A stretch of DNA of 64,000 bases, taken from positions 132,418-196,417 of the forward strand of contig JAEWBF010000126.1 in assembly GCA_023391285.1 (NCBI GenBank), given 5' to 3'. This document shows, in pieces, positions 23,872 through 31,481 of the stretch. Position 1 is the stretch's first letter; the number at the start of each line of letters is the position of its first letter. Source of the stretch: Verrucomicrobiota bacterium. Lineage in GTDB: Bacteria > Verrucomicrobiota > Verrucomicrobiia > Opitutales > Opitutaceae. The notes below the pieces were generated by a model, which was not told where the DNA came from, searched no databases, and saw nothing but the letters and a program-made list of their open reading frames with translations. The position numbers and the translations under genes were made by a program.

Positions 23872-24945
23872 CTAGTTGCGGGGGCGGCGGGGTTGGCGAT
23901 CGAGGTTCGCGGCGACGTCGCGCGCGGCGACGGTTTCGACGCCGGGTTTGTTGAGGAAGCCGAGGTCGCGGAACCAGTCGAGGAAACGGTGAGACCACGT
24001 GCCGAAAGCGATGCCGCCCATGTTGGCGAGGCCGCCGGTAGCGGGCGGTTCGTCGGGACCGGGTTTGTCGCCCGGATGGCGGCCGCGAGCGTAGACGTGA
24101 AGTTCGACGTTGGGCACCCCGTCCATGTGAAGAGCGGTGAAGTATTCGTTGGCCCAAAGCGCATGGATCCAATCGCGCCAGCCGGGCGTGGCGATGAAGG
24201 ACGGCGGAGTGGAGCGAGGAATGGTCGGTTTTTCGCCGCGGGCGAACGGCGTGGGGCCGGGGTAGATCAAACCAGTGAAGTCGGGGCGGGAGGAGATTTT
24301 GGCGAGCGGGTTGCCGGGCACGTCGTGCGTGCGGTCGAAGTCTTCGAATTGGATCGAAGCGTAGGCGGCGAGTTCGGCGCCGGCGGAGAAGCCGACGATG
24401 CCGATTTTGTCGGGATCGATGTTCCACTCCTTCGCGTAGGCGCGGACGAGTTTTACGGCTTGGAGGGCGTCGTTGACGCCGTCGACGCGGGGATCGTAGC
24501 CGTCGCTGCGAAGACGATTGCGAAGGATAACGGTGTTGACGCCGTGGTTGTGGAAGAAAGCGACGAAGGGAGCGGCTTCGGAGCCGACGTTGAGGGAGTT
24601 GTGTCCGCCGCCGGCGGCGAGGATCACGCACGCGCCGGTGTTGAGTTGACTGTGGCCGGGGTGGAATTCGATCGAAGGATTGTGGATGCTGACGATGGCG
24701 CCGAGGGTGACGGGGCCCCAGAATTGGTAGACCTCGGGCTCGCGGATTTTGTCCTGATTGAGCAGCGGCGAGTCGGGCGGATAGAGAGGGATGATTACGC
24801 CGCCGGCGACGATCGGTTGGGGAGCGTAAGGGGCGTCGGTTTTTGCGGCGGGCGCGGGGACGCCGAGCGGGGCGGGAAGGGGTGGGAGTGAGGCGGCGTG
24901 GACGGAGGCGGTGAAGAGAAGGGTGAGGATGAGAGGTAACTTCAT
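23872..24945 (-). CDS. Secreted alpha/beta-hydrolase (acetylxylan-esterase-like)
   Basis: A 357-residue protein with a signal peptide (residues 1-17, ending SVHA). It has an alpha/beta-hydrolase core: oxyanion/strand region ACVILAAGGGHNSLN, then the nucleophile elbow IGIVGFSAGAELAAYAS (G-x-S-x-G). A late histidine lies in HVYARGRHPGDK or in FGTWSHRFLDWF. The pattern resembles endo-xylanase-associated esterases of the BD-FAE or acetylxylan-esterase type. It probably deacylates plant or algal polysaccharide outside the cytoplasm. The neighbouring genes do not form a polysaccharide cluster, so the substrate is open. Confidence 0.83.
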   Translation of the reverse strand: MKLPLILTLLFTASVHAASLPPLPAPLGVPAPAAKTDAPYAPQPIVAGGVIIPLYPPDSPLLNQDKIREPEVYQFWGPVTLGAIVSIHNPSIEFHPGHSQLNTGACVILAAGGGHNSLNVGSEAAPFVAFFHNHGVNTVILRNRLRSDGYDPRVDGVNDALQAVKLVRAYAKEWNIDPDKIGIVGFSAGAELAAYASIQFEDFDRTHDVPGNPLAKISSRPDFTGLIYPGPTPFARGEKPTIPRSTPPSFIATPGWRDWIHALWANEYFTALHMDGVPNVELHVYARGRHPGDKPGPDEPPATGGLANMGGIAFGTWSHRFLDWFRDLGFLNKPGVETVAARDVAANLDRQPRRPRN

Positions 24946-25044
24946 AGCGGATGAGACCGGAGAGACGAAGGGAAGGCGGCGAGGTTTTTAAGTTTGGTGC
25001 CCGCGGATTGGAGTTTCGTGGCCTGGAGTCGCGACTGAAGAGAA

Positions 25045-25074
25045 ACCACGAGTGGGCACCGACGAACACGAAAA
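25045..25074 (+). repeat. 30-nt ACCACG-type dispersed repeat, diverged copy
   Basis: Begins ACCACGAGTGGGCACCGACG and aligns without gaps to the four copies at 28274, 28324, 32457 and 32521. It lies in the 217-bp gap upstream of the esterase gene. Confidence 0.55.
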
Positions 25075-25162
25075 AGGGAAATCACCCGCTCAGGGTAGTG
25101 AAGGCGAAGATCCGGAGTTCACCTCGACAGATCGCGGCGAACTGCCGAGAGCGTCGCGACGA

Positions 25163-25951
25163 CTAGATGTCGTCGATGCAGGCTTCCTCGGCGACCCAGC
25201 GGAGCTCGGTGTCCTTCATGAAATAGGTGGGCCAAGTGGCGTCGGCGGCGGTGAAGTCGATGCCGACAAAGGAGAGCAAATCCCGGACTTGGCGGTCGAT
25301 GGTTTCCCACGGCGGGAACGTGAGCAGCGTATCGAGATTTTGGATGAGACCGGTGGGCTGGCGTGGTGCGGACGCGAGGACGCGCAGCATCCATTTGTGA
25401 TAGGGGAAGAGGAGTTCGTTTTCCGTCAGGACGAGCCGCGCGCTAAAAAGGACGAGTTTCTGGAGGGCGAGGAAGGAAAGGTAGCGGTTTTGCTGGCGGA
25501 GCGATTCGCTGTAATACCAACGCCAGGCGAGGAGCTGGGCGGCGAAGCGTTGGAGGCGTTCGGATTTTTCCTCGACCGGGAAGCGAACGATGGCGGCGAG
25601 GAGGTTTTCGAGGCCGTCGAGGCGGGAGAACAAAATGCGATTTCCCTCGAAGGCGTAGCGGATAGGGTCGCTGCCGCGCGCGGCGACGAGTTTCAGGAAA
25701 TCGAGGTCGACGTATTTGCCGTCGATATAGCCGTCGTAGGCGCAGAGTTCGCGGTTGTTGTAATGGAGGCGCCCCTCACGCTGGCGGCGTTGGTAATCGG
25801 CGGTGGAGATGACGATCGTAACGTCGACGTCCGAGTCGGGCTTGGCGAAACCGTGAGCGATCGATCCGCCGAGGATGAGAGCGAGGACGCTGGGGTCGGA
25901 TTGGAACGCGGAGGTGAGGCGTTCCACGGTTTGCGCGTGGTGGGGGAACAT
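25163..25951 (-). CDS. Nucleotidyltransferase-domain protein
   Basis: A 262-residue cytoplasmic protein. The N-terminal 100 residues carry the nucleotidyltransferase fold: GGSIAHGFAKPDSDVDVTIV holds the G-G/S motif and D-x-D metal ligands, and YVDLDFL supplies the third acidic residue. The C-terminal ~150 residues are helical (AWRWYYSESL, LQKLVLFSARLVL), as in kanamycin-nucleotidyltransferase or MNT/HEPN-type proteins. It could nucleotidylate a small molecule or a partner protein. The ATG at 25951 is preferred over a TTG at 25966. It lies 3' of an unknown helical-protein gene on the same strand, 85 bp away, which may be a partner. Confidence 0.8.
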   Translation of the reverse strand: MFPHHAQTVERLTSAFQSDPSVLALILGGSIAHGFAKPDSDVDVTIVISTADYQRRQREGRLHYNNRELCAYDGYIDGKYVDLDFLKLVAARGSDPIRYAFEGNRILFSRLDGLENLLAAIVRFPVEEKSERLQRFAAQLLAWRWYYSESLRQQNRYLSFLALQKLVLFSARLVLTENELLFPYHKWMLRVLASAPRQPTGLIQNLDTLLTFPPWETIDRQVRDLLSFVGIDFTAADATWPTYFMKDTELRWVAEEACIDDI

Positions 25952-26020
25952 GGGGTGGCTCCGCAATGCAGATGAGCGCCACGCGCGGCGATGTTGGACT
26001 CAGTCGATCAATATAACGGA

Positions 26021-26039
26021 GGCGAAGCGGCTCGCCCTA
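26021..26039 (-). repeat. REP-like hairpin supplying the stop of the 26037 gene
   Basis: The minus strand reads TAG, GGCGA, six bases, TCGCC. The TAG (26037-26039) is the stop codon of the helical-protein gene. It is a shorter variant without the TCCC loop. Confidence 0.6.
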
Positions 26040-26987
26040 TCGGACGAAGCCGTAAGGGTCGACGGCTTCGGCGAGGGCGTGCATGCGCTGCTGGATGTCG
26101 GCGGCGATGTAGCGCTCTTCGAGTCGGGTGATGACGTCGTCGACGTCGCTTTCCGAAACATAGTGCGCCTGGGCGTGCGCGCGCAGCTGGCTCCAATAGT
26201 GTTCGAGATATTGATACGCGACGTCGCCGACGAGATTGCGGGCGCGAGCGGCGTGCGTGCGAAGAAGCGCGAGGTTATCGGCGATGAGACTGCGGACGCC
26301 GGATTCGGCGCGATTGAGTGCGGCGATGAGTTCGGAATCGATCAGCTTGATTGTGCGATCGGTCCACTCGGTTTGGCGGATGAACGGCGGTTCAGGGAGA
26401 ATGACGCAGCTGAAGAGGGCTCCGCCGGCCTGCGGGATGCGTTTGGAGACTGTCTCCATCTGATTCGCGGCGGTGTCGACGCTGACGGCGGCGAAGCGGA
26501 GCTGGGCGAGAGCGCGGATGCGGCGTTCGTAGTCCTCGTGGGAGGTTTGGATTTGGTATTGGACCGATTGCGAGGCTTCGCGGAGCTCACGTGCGAGCGC
26601 CTTGAGCTTCTCGTTGTAGGTCGGAAGGAGGAGTTCCCACGCATCGATTACGGCAAGAACGCGACGGCTCTTGCCGTAATCGGCGGAGGCCCGCTCGAGA
26701 AACGCGTGAAGCTCGCGCTGGATACGAGACTTCAACGCGTTCTCGAGCAGGTTGATTTTTCCGAGACGGCTGCGCAGGGCGGCCTGGCCGGTCAGCACGG
26801 TCTGCAGCGAAACTTGAAAGGCTTCGCGTGTGCTGCGGGTGGCGAGGAAGCCGAAGGGAGGACGAGTGGTTTCGACCTCGGTGCGCTGCGCGGCGATCTG
26901 GCCGAGCGCGTCTTCGACGGTTTTGCGACAGAGATGAAGGTAGGCTTCATCCTGCAACAAGGTGATCGTCGAATCCGGGAGTGACAT
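26037..26987 (-). CDS. Hypothetical helical protein
   Basis: A 316-residue protein I do not recognise. It is almost wholly alpha-helical, with charged heptad-like stretches (TRPPFG aside): ALGQIAAQRTEVETT, LKSRIQRELHAFLERAS, LKALARELREASQSVQYQIQ, YERRIRALAQLRFAAV. A non-helical break (GGALFSCVILPEPPF) falls near residue 190. No signal peptide, TM segment or metal motif is seen. The start at 26987 is ATG with GC-typical context. Its stop lies inside a REP-like repeat. A palindrome flanked by TTGTGAC direct repeats lies ~100 bp upstream and may control it. It may act with the nucleotidyltransferase downstream. Confidence 0.72.
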   Translation of the reverse strand: MSLPDSTITLLQDEAYLHLCRKTVEDALGQIAAQRTEVETTRPPFGFLATRSTREAFQVSLQTVLTGQAALRSRLGKINLLENALKSRIQRELHAFLERASADYGKSRRVLAVIDAWELLLPTYNEKLKALARELREASQSVQYQIQTSHEDYERRIRALAQLRFAAVSVDTAANQMETVSKRIPQAGGALFSCVILPEPPFIRQTEWTDRTIKLIDSELIAALNRAESGVRSLIADNLALLRTHAARARNLVGDVAYQYLEHYWSQLRAHAQAHYVSESDVDDVITRLEERYIAADIQQRMHALAEAVDPYGFVR

Positions 26988-27283
26988 GGCTGAGCTGGAG
27001 CTGGAGGAAGCAGCCGCGGAGACCGCTGGTAGCGGACGGCGAACAAGCGCTGGACGCGTGCCGACGGAGCCGGGCTGCGGGCGGTATTGTGACCTAGGGA
27101 ATTGATAAGTTCCCTTGTGACAGCGATTCAGGTTTCCCCTGAGAGATGGCGGTTCGAGCGCGCTACGGACGGACGAGAATGAAGCGAGCGGAGGAGAGGC
27201 GGGCGGAGCGGCGGGGAGTTGGGGGATACGGCTGATGGTGGACAGGAAGGAAACGACGATCTATTCCCACGCGGCCGCTTAGC
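26988..27283. other. Upstream spacer with palindrome between TTGTGAC direct repeats
   Basis: A gene-free spacer between the helical-protein start and the oppF end. At 27087-27121 a 6-bp inverted pair AGGGAA/TTCCCT (loop of eight bases) lies between two exact TTGTGAC copies (27087-27093 and 27115-27121). It is a plausible operator for the minus-strand gene. The rest of the spacer shows nothing I can name. Confidence 0.5.
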
Positions 27284-27308
27284 GGCGGGGTCGGGAGACC
27301 CCGCCCTA
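27284..27308 (-). repeat. REP-like hairpin supplying the stop of the oppF-like gene
   Basis: The minus strand reads TAG, GGCGGGGTC, TCCC, GACCCCGCC: a perfect 9-bp stem. The TAG (27306-27308) is the stop codon of the ABC ATPase gene. Confidence 0.82.
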
Positions 27309-28265
27309 CATGGGAGGGATTTCGGAGAGGCGGATGCACGCGGCTTCGCGGGAGGGGGCGGCGGGGACGAGAGGCGGAACGATTTCGCGGCAGCGATCGA
27401 TCGCGTAGGGGCAGCGAGGGTGGAAGCGGCAGCCGGCCGGCGGATCGATCGGAGAAGGCGGATCTCCGGCGAGGATGATGCGCGGGCGGGAGGCGGTGGC
27501 GAGTGAGGGAATCGCGCTGACGAGGGAGCGAGTGTAGGGATGCGCGGGGCGATCGATCACGTCGACGGCGGGGCCGAGTTCGACGATCTTGCCGAGATAC
27601 ATCACGGCGATGCGATCGGAGATGTGTTTTACGACGGAGAGGTCGTGCGCGATGAAGAGCAACGTGAGATTTCGCGCGCGAGAGAGGTCGGCGAGGAGGT
27701 TGAGAATTTGAGCTTGGATCGAGACGTCGAGAGCGGAGACCGGCTCGTCGGCGATGATGAGTTTCGGCTCGAGGGCGAGCGCGCGGGCGATGGCGATGCG
27801 CTGGCGTTGTCCGCCGGAGAACTCGTGCGGGTATTTGCGCATGAAGCGCGGGGCGAGTCCGACCTGCTCCATGAGCGCGGCGACGCGGGCGGGGACTTGG
27901 TCACGCGGGCAGATGCGATGGACGAGGAGGGGTTCGGCGAGCGTGGCGTAAACGGTGAGGCGCGGATTGAGCGAGGCGTAAGGATCCTGGAACACCATCT
28001 GCGCGTCGCGGCGGGCGGCGTGGAGGGTGGCGGCGTCGGCCTGCGTGAGGTTTTTTCCTTCGAGGATGACGGTGCCGGCGGTGGTCGGGACGAGTTGAAG
28101 GATGGTGCGGGCGAGGGTGGATTTGCCGCAGCCGGATTCGCCGACGAGGCCGAGGATTTCGCCGCGAGCGAGAGAAAGGGTCACGCCATCGACGGCCTTC
28201 ACCGTGCCGTGGCGAACGGGGAAGTGGGTGTGGACATCAGTGAGTTCGAGGAGAGGCGCGGACAT
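27306..28265 (-). CDS. Oligopeptide/dipeptide ABC transporter ATPase (OppF/DppF type)
   Basis: A 319-residue ATPase. Walker A GESGCGKST, Q-loop MVFQDPYASLNPR, signature FSGGQRQRIAIARAL and Walker B LIIADEPVSALD are intact. The C-terminal extension with GCRFHPRCPYAIDRC is the peptide-importer-specific Cys-rich tail, which often binds an Fe-S cluster. It energises uptake of peptides or nickel-like solutes with an OppD partner, which lies 121 bp upstream. No OppB/C permease or OppA binding protein lies in the window on either side, so the pair is detached from its channel. Its stop codon is the TAG of a REP-like repeat. Confidence 0.92.
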   Translation of the reverse strand: MSAPLLELTDVHTHFPVRHGTVKAVDGVTLSLARGEILGLVGESGCGKSTLARTILQLVPTTAGTVILEGKNLTQADAATLHAARRDAQMVFQDPYASLNPRLTVYATLAEPLLVHRICPRDQVPARVAALMEQVGLAPRFMRKYPHEFSGGQRQRIAIARALALEPKLIIADEPVSALDVSIQAQILNLLADLSRARNLTLLFIAHDLSVVKHISDRIAVMYLGKIVELGPAVDVIDRPAHPYTRSLVSAIPSLATASRPRIILAGDPPSPIDPPAGCRFHPRCPYAIDRCREIVPPLVPAAPSREAACIRLSEIPPM

Positions 28266-28273
28266 GGAGGGGA

Positions 28274-28353
28274 ACCACGAATGGACACGAATTCACACGA
28301 ATGAAGTGGCGGAGAAGGTTTTTACCACGGATGGACGCGGATGCACACGGATG
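28274..28353 (+). repeat. Two 30-nt ACCACG-type dispersed repeats
   Basis: Copies at 28274-28303 (starts ACCACGAATGGACACGAATT) and 28324-28353 (starts ACCACGGATGGACGCGGATG) align without gaps. They fill most of the spacer between the two ABC ATPase genes, in the minus-strand leader of the oppF-like gene. Confidence 0.75.
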
Positions 28354-28386
28354 TGGGACGTAGATTCGGTTTCATCCGTGATGAGA

Positions 28387-29361
28387 TTAGATTTCGCCGA
28401 GTTGGGCGCGGAGGCAGGCGTGGGCGTGACGCGGTGCGGTTTCGAGGAGTTGGACGGGGGTGTTGAAGCATTTGTCGGCGGCAAATTCGCAGCGGGGGGC
28501 GAAGGGGCAGCCGGGGACGGGTTTCGAAAGGTCGGGTGGAAGACCGGGGATGGTGTAGAGTGCGGCGCCTTTGGGTTGGATGGCGGGAATGGATTTTTGG
28601 AGGGCGCGCGTGTAGGGGTGGCGTGGCGAGGTGAAGAGCGTGGAAGTGTCTGCGGTCTCGACGATGCGGCCGGCATACATGACTTGCACGCGATCGCAGA
28701 GGCCGGAGACGACGGCGAGATCGTGCGTGACGAAGATGACGGACATGCCGAGCTCGCGCTGAGTGGTTTTGATGAGTTCGAGGATTTGGGCTTGGACGGT
28801 GACGTCGAGGGCAGTGGTGGGTTCGTCCGCGATGAGGAGCTCGGGTTGGGTGATGAGCGCCATGGCAATGACGACGCGCTGGCGCATGCCGCCGGAGAAC
28901 TCGTGCGGGTATTGATGGAGGCGGCGGGCGGCGTCGTTGATGCCGACGGATTCGAGCATCGCGGTGGCGCGAGCGAGGGCGTCGCGGCGGGAGATTTTTT
29001 GGTGGATGAGGAGCGGTTCGATGAGTTGCTCGGAGATCCGCAGGTAGGGATTGAGGGACGTCATCGGGTCCTGGAAGACCATTGCGATGCGTTGGCCGCG
29101 AAGGGCGCGAGCTTGGGCGGGCGAACAATGGAGGAGGTCGATGCCATCGAACAGCGCGGTGCCGCTTTCGATGCGAGCGGGCGGTTGCGGGAGCAGGCCG
29201 AGGAGGGAGTAGCAGCTGACGGATTTGCCCGAGCCGGATTCGCCGACGATGCCGAGGGTTTCGCCGCGTTCCAGGGAGAAGCTGACCCCATCGACTGCGC
29301 GCACCACGCCCTGGCGGGTGTGGAAGGAGGTGCGGAGGTCGGTGACGGAGAGCAGTGGCAT
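28387..29361 (-). CDS. Oligopeptide/dipeptide ABC transporter ATPase (OppD/DppD type)
   Basis: A 324-residue ATPase, the partner of the next gene. Walker A GESGSGKSV, Q-loop MVFQDPMTSLNP, signature FSGGMRQRVVIAMAL and Walker B LLIADEPTTALD are present. The C-terminal GCPFAPRCEFAADKC extension is typical of peptide importers. The ATG at 29361 gives the family N-terminus LLSVTDLRTSF; upstream in-frame sequence runs into the GT9 gene and is not coding. It sits 35 bp after the GT9 gene and may be read through from it. No permease genes are nearby. Confidence 0.92.
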   Translation of the reverse strand: MPLLSVTDLRTSFHTRQGVVRAVDGVSFSLERGETLGIVGESGSGKSVSCYSLLGLLPQPPARIESGTALFDGIDLLHCSPAQARALRGQRIAMVFQDPMTSLNPYLRISEQLIEPLLIHQKISRRDALARATAMLESVGINDAARRLHQYPHEFSGGMRQRVVIAMALITQPELLIADEPTTALDVTVQAQILELIKTTQRELGMSVIFVTHDLAVVSGLCDRVQVMYAGRIVETADTSTLFTSPRHPYTRALQKSIPAIQPKGAALYTIPGLPPDLSKPVPGCPFAPRCEFAADKCFNTPVQLLETAPRHAHACLRAQLGEI

Positions 29362-29396
29362 GTCGGACGGGGTAAACCGCTTGCTGGCGGTCGCAG

Positions 29397-30461
29397 CTAG
29401 ACGCGCGAAATCGAGGCGGAGGTGGCGAGCGTGTGCCAGGCGGTAAGGACGTCGTCGGGAGTGATGGTGGCGAGGGTGAGGTCGGGTTCGGAAGCGGACG
29501 GTTGAACGATCTTGATCGGCGCGGTGGTCGCAACGGGGGCGTAGAGATCGGCGGCGCGGTGGGCGTGGCGGGTGAAAAGGACAGCGAGCGGGCAACCCAT
29601 CGCGGCGGCGGCGTGGGCGGGGCCGGTGTTGACGGAGATGAGGCTATGCGCGCGGGATTGGAGGGCGAGGAGGCGGGGGATGGGAAGCTCGTCGGTGGCG
29701 ATCAGGATGCGATCGCGCGCGGACGGCAGTTGAGCGGCGATGTCTTCGGCGAGCGGGCGTTCGGACGGTGAGCCGCAAAGGACGATGCGCGCGGAAGGAA
29801 GGGCGGAAAGCACGCTTGCGATGACGCGGGCCCAGCGGTCTTCGGGCCAGAAGTCGACGTTGGACGCGCGGCGACGATCGCCGCCCTTCATGGTTTTCTT
29901 GTTGCCGGCTTGGATGAGGACGAGCGGAGCGGAGTCGAGGCGGTGTTGAGCGAGCCAGGCGGCGCAGTCGTGATGGTCGGCGTCGGAAAGGACAGGGCGG
30001 GAGTCCGGGAGCGGGATGGAGGATGAAGCTGAGAAAGAAGAAAAGGCGGGCGGAGTGGCGCGAGCGAGACGCGCGGCTTGAGCGAGAATGTGTTCGCCCG
30101 GGTGGCGCGGAAAATCGCGGAGGGTGCAGATATGATCGCGCGGGAGGCCGGCGCGACGCAGAAGCGAGAGTGGCTTTTCGTCGGATTCGAAGACGTAGAC
30201 GGGGCCGGCGGGACGCGAGCGAAGCCAGCGAACGAGCTGGTGTTGGGAGCGGTTGAACCAATAGGACGCGCGCCGGCTGGTGAGATAGAAACGTTGGGCG
30301 GCGGAAGGGACGCGTTGGAGGAGCGGTTCGGTCCAGGGGCCGGATGCGACGATGTCGCAAGGAGCGCCGTAGCGTTGATGGAGGAGCTTGAGGACGGGAA
30401 TCATCAAGACCATGTCGCCGAAGGCGCCGAAGCGGATGACGAGAGGAGTGGGGGTGGTCAT
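29397..30461 (-). CDS. GT9 (heptosyltransferase-type) glycosyltransferase
   Basis: A 354-residue GT-B enzyme of family GT9, which adds heptose or related sugars to LPS core. It begins TTPTPLVIRFGAFGDMVLMIPVL, the family's N-terminal nucleotide-sugar loop. The C-terminal domain has VLIQAGNKK, IVLCGSPSE and SVNTGPAHAAAAMGCPLAVLF (the usual D-SGPMH block, here NTGPAH). It shares its operon with a second GT9 gene 3 bp upstream and the acyltransferase beyond. The order implies successive steps of lipid A/core assembly at the cytoplasmic face. Donor sugar not determined. Confidence 0.88.
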   Translation of the reverse strand: MTTPTPLVIRFGAFGDMVLMIPVLKLLHQRYGAPCDIVASGPWTEPLLQRVPSAAQRFYLTSRRASYWFNRSQHQLVRWLRSRPAGPVYVFESDEKPLSLLRRAGLPRDHICTLRDFPRHPGEHILAQAARLARATPPAFSSFSASSSIPLPDSRPVLSDADHHDCAAWLAQHRLDSAPLVLIQAGNKKTMKGGDRRRASNVDFWPEDRWARVIASVLSALPSARIVLCGSPSERPLAEDIAAQLPSARDRILIATDELPIPRLLALQSRAHSLISVNTGPAHAAAAMGCPLAVLFTRHAHRAADLYAPVATTAPIKIVQPSASEPDLTLATITPDDVLTAWHTLATSASISRV

Positions 30462-30464
30462 GGC

Positions 30465-31466
30465 TCAGGACGACGGGAGTGCGGCGAGGTGGCGGTCGAG
30501 GGCGGATTGGACCTCGGCTACGGTGAGGCGAAGGAGCGGTTGCGGGCCGGAGAGATCGGCGGGGCGGAGGATGGTGTGAGCGGTGTCCCAGGGGTGCCAA
30601 CGCCAGGGTTCGAGCGGGCCGAAGAGGGCGACGATGGGAATGTGGAACGAAGCGGCGATGTGGAGAAGGCCGGTGTCGATGCCGACGGCGAGGTCGATAT
30701 GGCGGAGAAGAGAGTTGAGGTCGCGGAGCGGGAGTTCGCGGCTCCAGTCGTGGCAGTGGGCGCGAAGATCGGCGGGGAGCAGCGAGAGGATTTCGGCGTA
30801 GTGGGCGGCGTTGGACGGAGCGTCGCAGAAATGAATTTCGCAGTTCCGCTCGGCGATCAGCCAGCCGATGGTGGCGGCGAAGCGATCGACGCTCCAATCC
30901 TTCGTGGGAACGATCGACTTGGCGCAGAGGAAGACGCGATGGCGGTGCGAAGGCGGAAGCTGGGAAGCGACGCGGGCATCGACGGCGGGGTCGCTCCAGT
31001 TTTCGTTGTGTGTATCCACAACCTGGATGCCGTCGGCGCGCAGGATATCGAGGAAACACTCGACCTCGTGCTTGTTATCCGGATACGGCGTGCTGCGTTG
31101 GAGGAGCCAGCGGCGGCCTTCGGTCGCGAAGCCGACGCGATGCGGGATGCCGGCCAGAAGCGGGAGAATCGCGGAAGAGAAGGAGCGGCGGAGGATGTAA
31201 ACGCGGTCGTAGCGGCGGGCGCGGAGCAGGCGGGCGCAGGCGAGGAGGGAGCGCGGGTAAGGAGACTTCTTCTTCGCGCGCGGGGCGAAGTAGAGGAGCT
31301 CGTTTTTGTAGGGGCAGTGCGCGAGGGTGTCGCCGGAGATCGGTTCGGCGAGGACGTCGATGACCGAATCGGGGAAGGCGCGGCGGAGATTGCGGAGAAA
31401 TGGAATCGCGAGGACCGTGTCGCCGATGAAGCGATAGCGGATGACGAGGATGCGCGGTGGAGTCAT
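30465..31466 (-). CDS. GT9 (heptosyltransferase-type) glycosyltransferase
   Basis: A 333-residue GT9 enzyme. N-terminus PPRILVIRYRFIGDTVLAIPFLRNLRR is typical of heptosyltransferases (IGDTV loop). The C-terminal half shows IDLAVGIDTGLLHIAASFHIPIVALFGP, the conserved donor-binding motif. It is in the same direction as, and 3 bp from, the next GT9 gene and 15 bp from the acyltransferase gene, so all three form one operon. The two minus-strand GT9 proteins differ enough to suggest different sugars or acceptors. Probable role: LPS core or O-glycan synthesis. Confidence 0.9.
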   Translation of the reverse strand: MTPPRILVIRYRFIGDTVLAIPFLRNLRRAFPDSVIDVLAEPISGDTLAHCPYKNELLYFAPRAKKKSPYPRSLLACARLLRARRYDRVYILRRSFSSAILPLLAGIPHRVGFATEGRRWLLQRSTPYPDNKHEVECFLDILRADGIQVVDTHNENWSDPAVDARVASQLPPSHRHRVFLCAKSIVPTKDWSVDRFAATIGWLIAERNCEIHFCDAPSNAAHYAEILSLLPADLRAHCHDWSRELPLRDLNSLLRHIDLAVGIDTGLLHIAASFHIPIVALFGPLEPWRWHPWDTAHTILRPADLSGPQPLLRLTVAEVQSALDRHLAALPSS

Positions 31467-31481
31467 CGGTCGTCGGGCGCG

